Source: Ashinkailepas kermadecensis
Taxonomy: Eukaryota; Arthropoda; Thecostraca; Neolepadidae
Reading direction: 5' to 3'
DNA: 64,000 bases
NCBI GenBank assembly: GCA_034440615.1
Contig: JAOTOM010004684.1
Location: 327,501-391,500 of the forward strand
The first letter of the stretch is position 1, and the number at the start of each line of letters is the position of its first letter. Under the pieces are notes generated by a model. It did not search any database. It worked only from the letters and a program-made list of their open reading frames with translations, and was not told the origin of the DNA. Below are positions 34,449-46,400 of the stretch, in pieces. The position numbers and the translations under genes were made by a program.

Positions 34449-37400
34449 GTGAGTGGTAGAGGCTGGAGGCGCGTTGTGGCGCTTGACGTTCGTCACGGGA
34501 TTCACTTGTTTTCCGTTGACCAGCTTTGCGAGATTTGCTTCTATGCAAATGAGATAAATTCTTCGGACGAATCTGCCAGTGACGATGATTCCCATTATTT
34601 TGATGACTCATTCAGCTGCGATGTTTGTTTTTAACTGATCTACACCGTAGCGTCATTTCAGTCCGTTGTTGGCAGCGTTGCCAGTGTGACTGACGCTGTA
34701 ATGTGATACACATGCTGTGGATCCACCACGCATTCGAACAGCGCCTGTTCGCTATGCCGATTTGGACGAGACGCAGCCAATGGCACGACGGGCACAGTCG
34801 CTGTCTGTCCATCTTCACACCCATTGCGGTCAGTTGTCAGATGCCCGTAGCCGAAGGATCACCCCCGGGGCTGGGAATTCCGTCCATGATCCGCCGGCGT
34901 CGGAGGGCGAATACCTAGACGGCTACTGGAGCACCGGGCTAGCTTTGGGGTGGCTATCCGGGTTGCGACTGCTTATCTGATTGGGCAGATGATGGCGTCA
35001 TAGGGTCCTCTGGGACAGGCGTTTGGGTGGTTGATCTCGTTTGCCTCCCCTCCACTAACAACAGGTCACAAATGTATCTCAAATGATAATTTTGTCAGAT
35101 TACACACTTTTAAATAGTGGACTCAAGAGGAGGAGGGGAGGATGGGGTGAAGGAAGAACAATTTATTGTTGCACCTGTGTAGTTGCGCTGAGAAAACCCA
35201 GGCGCTATGAGTGATAAGCAACCGTGTAATAAATAATGTTCCTAAGACTATCTCCAATGCATGAAAATATGTATTTGTGTAATTTATAGGTCATGTGCTC
35301 TGTGAGGTTAAAACAAATGTCCACGAACGGTTTTGGTCTTGTATGCTCGATCCGCCTTCCTGTCACGAATCATCGATAAGTCCTCCACATGTGGTGTGTC
35401 CGTGTGAATGTATTTGATGTTCTGTTTCTGGTAATTATTATATTAACACGCGCACTGGAGGGGGGGGGGGCGAAATCCGCCCACCCCTCCGGTTTTTCGT
35501 AAATAACTGCAGATTTTACCGGTCGATATACGCGATTTTCTGCGTACCTGCATAGAAATGACCGGCGCGTCGTTTAAAGCAAGAAAAATGGAGATCGGCC
35601 GAAAATTTTGAAGTTAGGGGCCGCTAAAGTCAAAAAAATTATAGCGCCAGACCACAAAAATCGACGCTGATGTGCTTCCCGTATATTCGCAAAAGGGAAA
35701 TGTTCTTGGCAACACTAGCGACTTGTTTGATGTATATTGATATGCTATATAGTTTCAAGATCATGTTAGGTCACCGAGGTCAAGTCAGGTCAAGTTCATG
35801 ATAGGTTAATGGAACCAAACTTGATCAACTGGAATGTTGTCATAAATGCACTACTGTTTGTCATTTGTACTGTTTGTCATTGCGTTTCCATACTTTATTC
35901 ATGTACTTCACTCCTTTCTTCACGAAGCCGATTGCTCCGAGCTGCCCAACGGAGCAGTCGGGCGGGCGGCCCGGTTTCGGTAACTGGAACAGGTAACTGA
36001 CCTGATAAAGTGGTGCTATGTAGGTGACCTGAGGTCAACTGTTGGGTCCAGCATCTGCATTGCATCATTAGTAATGTCCAAAACATCATCGATGCCCATT
36101 TTGGAGCATTAAATACAATCACAGCGATCCATAACGATGACAAGCCAAGCCACGCAATACCATAAAATTTTGCACATTTGACCTCATTTGAACTTGAAGA
36201 TATTGACCTAAGGCCATGAAATTTGTACACAATAGAGTTCACTACCGTACCCATCCACCCTGCGAATTTCGTTCCTCTAGCTTCACTAGGAGCCGAGATC
36301 TTAGGGGGGGGATCTTAATCCGCCCCCCCTCCAGTGCGCGTAATTTTCAGAGGCCCTCCAGGGCGCGTGTTAAGTCTACATTATATACTTGCGACGTAGC
36401 GACGTCTATGGATATATAGCCATCATCTGCCACCTTGTGCGTCATTTCCCACATACCGCATTGTGAGCGCGTTATACATCACGTGCACGCTACCCGATCT
36501 AATGCGCCTCACTGACGTATGGCGAAGCAAGTGCGGTTTTCGGCGTGCTCGCCTGGTTACTAACATGTGTTCCAGCCGGAGCGCGGCGTCAGTCTGCTGG
36601 CAGCGATACTGTTTGCCACTGACTGTACACCTGGGCGGACGTGATAAACCGCACAATCGCCGATAGTTAGTCATCCACAGTAGTGATGCACTGAGGCCAG
36701 GAGCTAGGACGCTGGCAGCCAAAGTTAAAACACCATTGATGGAGCGCTTCCGAATCGTTTCCTTCCGTGCTTCAGAAGAAGTCGTCAGGTTTCTATAAGT
36801 GTTCTGCATCGTTGCCGTTCGTGGTTCAGCAGAAGTCGTCAGGTTTCTATAGGAGTTCTCAATATCTGCCGTCCGTGGTTGAGCAGAAGTCGTCTGGTTT
36901 CGATAGGGGTTATGAATCGCTGCTGTCCGTGATTCAGAAGAAGTCGTCAGGTTTCAGCGGGAGTTGTGCACCGCTGCCATCCGTGATTCAGAAGAAGTCT
37001 TCCGGTTTCGGCGGGAGTTGTGCACCGTTGTCTCGCTTTCTGTCTGTATGTTGATCACATTGAGTTCCTTGGCAGTCTTGTTTAGTTCAAGCTTGGAGAG
37101 TGTAGAGTTGTTAGTTCCAAAAGGGGTCGCCGTAGCTCAGTCGATATGGTGATGGAATCTTGATCGCGAGATCGTGGGTTCGTGGGTTCGTATCCCACAA
37201 CCGGTGAAATTACCAAGTCAATCCGCGACCAATCAGCATGAGAGATTGGCGACATTATGTTACCTAGCTCAGTTGAATGCATCGTAGAAGAACCCAAGGT
37301 TCTTCTTTAGTCTGAAACGCTGCATTCTGTCGACCCTCTCCCCATTACAATGACTCCAGGAAGCACCACGAACGCGTTGTGGGTTGCACAATGCATTCCG

Positions 37401-40400
37401 GGTGCTACTGTACCGCGTATGCCGGCGCTGCTCTGGCATACTCTGCAAGTGGAGATGTCGGGGCGGTGTCAGCAACCCGCCCAGTACCTCCGCTAGTCAC
37501 CGTCCTACTGGCGGAGCACAATCACAGTCGACACCAACATCGTGTGCAGATGGCACAGTCAGCTGTCGCCTTGTTGCTGAATCAACCTGACGTAGTGGCT
37601 GGTCTGGTGACCGGCCACCCGCGCCGCTGTGGACGGTGGATCGGCCTACCCAGTTGGCAAGTGACACGATCGGCGGATGCGATTGTTCCGTCGCAGGCAT
37701 TGGTACCCGGGTCATGTGGCACTGGGAGGGGGGCATCAAAAGCAAAGCATGAAGCCTGCAGATGACATGTAACCGCAGTTATGGGGGTAGTGTAATCCCG
37801 TCTTACGATGCCAAGTTGACGTAGTTATATCGTGTTAATTTTAACAGTGAATGCGTTGCAATGCTCGAGTCGGGGCTTTGCATCACCGAAGTGCACCGTC
37901 AATGTGCGCTGCCAGTCATGGAGCCAGATCGCCATTGCGAGCGGGGTTGGAAACTAGTTTTGCTGGGTTACACGAATTATGCGATCTGATATGCAGCATT
38001 GCGCGCATAAAAGCGAATTGCATACTACAAAGTTGTACGCGCTGCGAAAGCTGAGGTAATGCTCTTCGTATCGTGTTTCGTATCGTGCTGAGACTAGTTA
38101 CTTTCAAAATGAAACTGAACGCGATGCAAGATGCAGGATACCACGGAGTTCTGAAGCTCCCTTTGTATTTTGTAACCTGACAGACGCTGTGAGGAAGAGA
38201 CATTGTAGCCATTCACAAGGTAGCTTCGCTTCAAGTAAGATCACTAAATATAGACTAAACAATTTCCAAGCGTGATGGTAGGGCGCGGCGATCATACGCA
38301 GGAGGTATCGTTTATATGCTCGGCATCAGTTGGCACATATCGAATGGTAGTGAAATCAATTCATCAAATCGATGAATGAGTCAAATGAAACATCGGGTGA
38401 ATATCCGGCGACGTGCAACGGGACCGATACCTGCACCGATTGCATTGCAAGACATTGCCAGGGACGGAGACGCTTCTGCCTGCACCGCGCACGCTCGTCT
38501 CGGATGCCACGGTCTTGGAATGCAGAACTGAAGTGGGCTGCTTATCATTTGCAAGTGCTACAGAACCGGTTTGCGGGAGCTGTGCAGTGTCCTCGTCACG
38601 ACTGCAAAGCTTAATGTTTACGAAATCCGCATCATCATGCAGTTTGGCCGGGGCACGGCTGTTGGCTGCCGGATGGTCTCCGACAGCGGTGTCGACCGAT
38701 GTCGGTGCTCTCCTTACCCAGCTGTCAGTGTTCTCAAGCGCTTCCTGATACTGGGCATCTAGCAGCATATATTGAGACATGTATTTTGATCTTTTTCGTT
38801 TCAGTCTTCTTTATCTGCCTCATATCTTGTGCCTGGACATGACTGAACTCTCGTGATAAAAATATATTTGATTTGTTTTTCAACTTCTGCAAATAATATT
38901 ACGGCATAGAGTAATTGTATTTCTAGGAGCGCATTTAGGAAGGAGACAACTTGTATTCATTATGTGGGGCCAGTGCTGCATCACATTTTCAAATCAAGAT
39001 ATGCGCATTACCAGTGTCTCTGTTTAGTGAAAGACATATTTGCAACTCTGAGCACCAGGGTTGAATTTATGCGTTGGTTTGTTGGTTATTTGGGCTTAGG
39101 GGCGCATCGACTGCGTTGGTCACACGGCGCCCAAATTTATGCGTTTGAATCCTGGATTTGGAGACGACAATTTAAGGTCATTCCAATCCATAGATGGCTT
39201 CTCATTTCTGATATGAAAGTTCCTTTTTGTACTTTCAAGCAAGTTTTCGGCATGTGTATCACGTTGCAATTAGTTCGCAGTCATTTTGAAATAACTCCAT
39301 TAAAAAAAAATTCGAACAGGAATATATAATAATTTTCGAGGAGGATAATGTTCTGGAGGACAGGCATTCAGTACAAGGTTGTGATCCCATCCCTGCACCA
39401 GTCTCACTATGACTAAGACTGGCCTAAAGTCAGCTCTATCGTGTGCTTTCCATTGTATTGCGTGACACTGAGATTAACTGATCCCGTTATGGAAGGACTA
39501 AATGGTGTTTGGCGTTAAGCTTTCGGGTTCTTCAGCACAAAGCTTGGTCTGTGTCGGCCTGTGTATCAGCTGGCTTCTCAATTACAGCATGTGTCGTTCG
39601 TGCATTGTGGAGCGTTGACATTTCACAAGAGTTGGTGCGTGTGTTAAGATAATCCGCCACCGATAACTATTGCGTCTAATACACATGTGACAGGTAAATT
39701 CATTCTGACAGATTTGTGTATGCAACTCAGTGGCGCTGTGTTCGACATGGTTTATCGTAAAAGGAACTGAAAAGTGTTTTGTGACTCGTTAAGACTGCAG
39801 TCGATGCGCCCCTAAACCCCAATAAACAAACAAACTCGTCAAGATGTGTCCCTCGCGTCTTTTACCTTGCATTACTTGCGCTTTAGTGTTGCGTTATTCC
39901 TGTTAACTCGCTGGACGCACATGGCCTCCAAGCGTTCTGCAATGGCTAACACGTGGCGTGTGGAAGACAGGCGCTTTTCGTTCATTCTTTCCATGCACTA
40001 TCCATCCCATTAACATAATGCTAAATGTCGCTTGTTGCGGTGGGCATGCCCACCCGCAGCCCCCTGTGGCAGAACCCATAATGGCGGCGCTACTTGGTAC
40101 CAGCAGGCCAACCTCTCCCATTAACTCATCACACCACGCATCTGTTTCTACCGTCTCTGATGTGGTTCACATCTTCACATCACCCACTCATCTGGCTGCA
40201 CAGTGGCAGTGCTTTCTCGTGTGATAGGGCTGAAGTGTGTTCGAACATGCCGCCTCCGGCATGTCCACCAGTGTGCACAGGTGTGCACACCGTCAGTCGG
40301 CGGAGTGTTGACTCGGTGGCGGCGCACCGTGCCGTCGGCGGCTGACCGCGCCGCACGTGACGGTGTCACGTTACGGGGCCAGTGCTGCAGACGGTGACGG

Positions 40401-43400
40401 TGTCACGCGCTCGCGCCCAGCGTGCGGCGGCCAGCGCAAATATGGGCCCGTGTGTCGAGTACCGGCGGGCGGCGAGTGTGCGCGGGTCTGCGTCACATCG
40501 AGTCGCGCCGCTGGCCGTTCTTGGCCAGGCTCGCCGGCCTTGCCTGCACAGTGTACACTGACGCAACGCTGCTCCGCGTTCCAGACCTTTGGACCGTTTC
40601 AAATTCGCGTGCAGTTACCCACCACTGTATCCCGGAATGACGCCCGCTGCCGCCGACGACCCCGAAGTGCGAGTGATTCGACTGCACGACAACGACCACA
40701 AGGAATCGACGCTCTATCGGCTGCAGAAAGGTCCGGTCGGCAGCGTGACGGTCGCGTATGAATGGGCGAGATGTGTATGGGAGGAATACCGTTGACTTGT
40801 TTACATTGGGAATGCGTGTCTTGCACGCTGTCGCTGCGACATTTATCGTTGTCGTCGCTTCTGCACAGTCATGTTGAGAAATATGTAGGTGTATTATTTG
40901 TGTGTATGCACACAATACATGCAATATTGGTCTGTATTGTGTGTATTAGTACTAATTTCAATACCGGCAGTGAGTAATATGGACCTACGTACAATGCAAT
41001 GCAGCGCGGCAAGTTCCACTTCCCCTTTTCTTGCTTTAACCATGTCAGCCGAACATCCGATTACTCATAATATATGTATCATTATGCCATTCAATTCCAT
41101 TTCATATGAATCCTATTGATATCGATGGATCGTATATGGTAGAGTCGTATGATCCTATTATTCTATCGGTAAATCACAGATAAGATCAACTGTCACAAAT
41201 CAGATCTGTGATGGGAAATTTTGTATCGTTATGCAAGTTGCGAATGTTAATGTTATTTTTCGGTCCTTATAGTGTAATCTTGGCTGTTGGCGATTAACCT
41301 TTTTTTTCATCGCTAATGGTTTGCATGAGCCGGCACTGTCCTGCATTTTTGTCGTCGTACAAGGTCATGAGTTCTTTTCTACTTGCAATCCAGAATTGTG
41401 GACTCAAATGCATCTACAACCATTAATTTTTCATACACAATTTTGGGGGGGGAGAAAAAATATAGTTTGTAAAAAAAGCTGGATTTTTGCCGGGCTCATG
41501 TTCTAAGCGAGGTTTAAGAATCCAATCAGAGTATAATGTTTACCACATATGTACAGCTAGCGTCACGCTGGCGTAATGCCACCCACGCGCCGCTGGGGCT
41601 ATGCCAGCCTGACATGCCGCAAAGTGTAACGTGCATCCCCCTCCCTGTCGGCAGGCTGTGTGCTCCACTTCCGTCTGGGACCGTCCCTGTTCGGTCGAAT
41701 TGTCTCCGTGTTCAGCAACCACCCTCTGTCGGCCGACGAGGATTTCTGCCGCGATAAGTACCACAAGCTGCCCTGGAAGTCTGACAGCAAGATCGTCGAC
41801 GACACGAGTATCTACGTCGATGTGCCGATCGTGCGCGCTGGCTCCTTCCGCTACTACTTCACGCACACGGAAGGGTAGGTGTTTTGCTGCGCACTGTTTT
41901 TCTGCACGGTGTTTGTTTGGGTGTGTGCGACTGGCTGTGTGTCGTTGTGTGATGGCGTCTCTGGCGGGCTGGCTTCCGCGGGGAGTGGCGACCGGTGCGC
42001 GTGTGTGCACAGATCGGACCCGAACCCGCGCGGCTCCGGCTACTTCGTGGTGGATCCGTGCCTGTCGCGAGGCACCAACAATGAGATGCTCGGCATGGAC
42101 TGCATCGTCAGTCAGACGATGCTCTCCAAGTGTTTGGGCCCTCTCGACCAGTGGGAGGGCAGGCTGGAAACCGCACGACAGACCGGCTACAACATGATCC
42201 ATTTCACGCCTGTACAGGTGAGATGACGCTGGTGCGCCGTGTTCTTTGTCCGTGTTGATCTTGATGTTACTTACTGGTGGGCGGTGGCAGCCATGTAACT
42301 AAGATGCAATGTCAACTGGATAAGTAGTGTAATGCAATGCAATGTGTCGTAGAGATTGCTTCCGGTTGATTTTTTTATAGGACGGTCATTGCTGCCCAAT
42401 GATGCAACTTGACCTTGACCTGTGCTGCGAAACAAGGATTTCTAATGTAGCCCAACTACATGAATCACTCTTGTTTCAACGGACACAACTAGGTGAAGTG
42501 ACCGAATCAAGTGGAGTCCATGGATGGTTGCTACCTCGCGCGCTGATAATGTGCTTATGCAGAAAGCCTGTGTGCGAGCGCCGTATCTCCTGGCTGATTG
42601 AGCTTTCGAACGGGCCGACTCGAATGAGTCCGTGAAGCGCTGACTGCGTGTGCGCAGGAGCTGGGCAACTCCGGCTCGGCGTACTCGCTCGCCAACCAGC
42701 TGCGACTGAACCCGGCCTTCCAGAACTCGGACGGCTCGCCGGCCAGCATCGAGGACCTGGCCAAGCTCGTGAAGAAAATGCGTGACGAGTGGCAGGTGAG
42801 CCTGTTGACGGACTGATGAGTGCTGCCCTGGTGGCGCCTACCGAGGGTGGTGCTATTTTTGGTTTGGTTTTGGGACTGCTTTGAAACAGATCTATGTTTA
42901 AGAGAATGCCCATGTCTTTATGTTGCCTCAGCACCATTTGATTGATGTTAACCCTCGTCGGTTCATTTCCAACTGGTCTCCCGGTTGAAAATTAGATTGT
43001 TCCAGTTGGGGGTGACACAGTTGGTGGTGCTTCCATCACTCATTAATTTGTAAACTGTGTGGAACGAAATAAACTAGTGAGTCGTATCGTTCCAGTTTTT
43101 GCAGAGTAGGCTCCGCTACCAGACATCATTGCACTGTGGTGCTGAAATACTGGTTGTCATTGAGGTGTACTATGTCGAAAAGAGAACAGGGTATCGAAAT
43201 TTGTCATGAAAATGGTGTCATGTCAAATGTCTGCCCTGCGCAGACTCCAACAGCCGGTTACATGGACAGTGGCCGACGGCGCCCGTCCTTCCCGGCAGGT
43301 GCTGAGCGTATGCGACATCGTCATGGTTACATGGACAGTGGCCGACGGCGCCCGTCCTTCCCGGCAGGTGCTGAGCGTATGCGACATCGTCATGGTTACA

Positions 43401-46400
43401 TGGACAGTGGCCGACGGCGCCCGTCCTCGCCGGCAGGTGCTGAGCGTATGCGACATCGTCATGGTTACATGGACAGTGGCCGACGGCGCCCGTCCTTCCC
43501 GGCAGGTGCTGAGCGTATGCGACATCGTCATGTTATGGAGACTGCCTCCCGGCAGGTGCTGAGTATGTTTGTTACATGGACAGTGGCCGACGGTGCCCGT
43601 CCTTCCCGGCAGGTGCTGAGCGTATGCCACATCGTCATGGTTACATGGACAGTGGCCGACGGCGCCCGTCCTTGCCGGCAGGTGCTGAGCGTATGCGACA
43701 TTGTCATGAACCACTCGTCCAACGATTCGCTCTGGCTGCGGGAGCACCCCGAGTGCGGCTACAACTTGATCAACTCGGGCCACCTGCGGCCGGCCTACCT
43801 GCTCGACCGCGTCATAGAGCGGCTCTCCAAGGACATGCTGCTCGGACGGTGGCGCGACCGCAACCTGCCCGAGGACGTCACTGAGGAGACTCACCTGGCG
43901 GTTAGTGTGACGGTGGCCTTTCGGGCGACATCGGAGATTACCTGGTGGTTGGTGTACTGGTGGCCTTTCCAACGGCACTGGAGATATAACTGGAGATATA
44001 CCTGACGGTTGGTGTAGTGGCGATTTTTGCAACGACACGGGGCATTTATCTGGCGGCTGATTTGGTGATGGCCTTTCCAATGACACTGGGAGATTTACCT
44101 GGCAGTTGGTGTGGTGGCCACTGCCACCACAAATTCGCGTGTGGTGGCACAATGTCCAAATTCGCGTTTTAAGTGCCGAGGCCAGGATGCAAAAACAATT
44201 TCAAATTCATATAGTATCCAAGTCCTGATGAATATTAGTCATCAAAATCGAAAGTTGGGCCTATTTCGTGGTCAGCAATTGGTTGAATGTCTTTCCACTT
44301 ACATTGCCTATCACAAACTCTCCAGGGATACATTATTTTATTTACATCACGACGCCTAACTGAGCGAACTTGGACACCATGTGTGGTGGTGACCTTCCCA
44401 ACTGCACTGTAGATGTACCTGATGGCTGGTGTGGTGGTGACCTTTCCAACTACACTGGAGGACCTCCAGTGTAGTTGGAAAGGTACACCTCCAGTGGAGG
44501 TGTACCTGACGGCTGGTGTAGTGGTAACCTTCCCACCTACACTGGAGATGTACCAGACGGCTGGTGTGGTGGTGACCTTTCCAACTACACTGGAGATCTG
44601 GTGTTGTGGCGACTTTTCCAACGTCACTAGAAGCGTATCTAATCTGACACAGACTGCAGCGCAACGCGCGGAAGCCGTCCTTGCATAATATCTGTGACAG
44701 GGGCTGTTTAATTCAAGTGCATTGCGATATGCGATCGTGGTTCTGGAAGGGATGATATAATGATTCTCTTTTGGACGTTACGCTAAAGCTCATGCCGTCC
44801 AGGAGCTGTACGCCCCAGTTTGGAAAGGTGAATCTCTTACTGCTGAGTCGGCTGTGTGCTTGGCGGATGGCGTGCATTTTACGGAGCAGTGCATGTAGTA
44901 AATGTTATCAGAAGGTGAAAATACATATGCCCTGCCCTGAGGTTTCCTGGTCTGCTGATCCATGCGCGAATGGTGGCACATTAACGTTTGTCGGTCCTGT
45001 CGTGATCTGTGTCTTCTGCTGGACCTCTCGGGCGTCACCAATGCTGAGGTCGACAGACCCGTTTGCCCAATGTGACTGGAACGGTCCGTCAACACTCCCC
45101 TTCAAATCGTATGCTCCGCTATGTACCATTTTGCTAAGTGATCAGCACCTTCCCCGTGGATTCGTAGTTCCCAGTAGTAGGGTAGTTGTAGACGCCAAAA
45201 AAAGCTACCTGACTAACTGATCTGTGGTTTCTGACCGGTCTCCTCCCGGGGAGCATTCTGCTCTGTATGACATGCCTCCTGCCCCCAGGTGATCCGGGAA
45301 CTGCTGCACAACGAGTACCTGCCGGCCGTGCGCCTGCACGAGTTCTACCAGTGCAGCCCGGCCACGCTGGCGGACGCGCTGGGTGCGCTTTGCGCGTCCG
45401 ACGACGGCGGCGGCGGCGGCGGCTGCGGAGCCGAATGGGCCGAGCAGCGCGCGGATCCGTCTCAGCTGCGGCTGCTGCCAGATCCGTACGGCGTGCGGTT
45501 CGGCCGCCGGATCGACCTGCACCTGGCCAAACGCATCTTCTGCCCCGGCAGGTCGGTGCCGGCCCGCCCACACCGGCCACCCGGGATGGCCGGGCCAGGC
45601 GGGACCGTTGGCGAAGGGGACGCCTGACCAGATGTGTGACACAGAGTTGGGCTCCGTGCTGTAGTCGTGGTTCCCGATGCTCGTGGCCCTGACCGGTGAG
45701 CGATTGATGAGTATATGTGCCGTATGGCTCGGTTTGGGGACGCTTGAGCCCCAGTGGTCAATCGATGCCTCGTCGGGGATTGGTGCTGTGGTGCAAAGGA
45801 AAAACAGTCGCACGTGATTATTTCCGGCGAACGACGTTTTTTTATGCATTCGACAGGTCTTTCACATTTTTTAGACGTGTATGTTGGTGAAAGGTATACT
45901 CAGATTTGGCATATAAGAAACACGATGTTTTATTTGGAGGAAAACGTTTTTTTTCTTTCTTTTTAAAAATGTTCATCAGAAGGCAATGGTAGAAAGACAT
46001 ATGTTACAAATCGGCCCGGCTGGATTGACGTACGTCGAAAGATTGTTCCCCGGGGACGAGCAGTCTAGCGGTAGCTCAGTTGGTAGAGCGTCGGACTCTT
46101 GATCGCAAGATTGTGGGTTCGAATCTCACAATCGACGGCATTTACCGAGTCCACCCTCGACCAATCGGCGCGAGAGGCTGGCGACGCTATATGACCTAGC
46201 GGTTGAACGCGTCGTAAAATAACCCAAGGTTCTTCTTCTTTCTTGAGTAAAGGCTGGTAGGATTGTTGCGAAGTGGGAAGTGTCTTCACTTGTACAACGA
46301 AGCATTTTCGACAAGACCCGGCCGTGTTCAACTCTGCACGGGATCAGACTTCGCGATACGACTGGGGATGGTGTGTTGCTGTTACTCATTCTGCTCTGAT

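Noticed and set aside
34054..34459. GC-rich frames with Pro/Ala/Arg repeats upstream of AGL
   Set aside because: 'ccagccgcc' simple repeats; only the segment from ATG 34360 joins AGL exon 2 in phase.
43223..44152. 309-residue minus-strand frame
   Set aside because: Antisense shadow of the 69-bp array and AGL exon 6.
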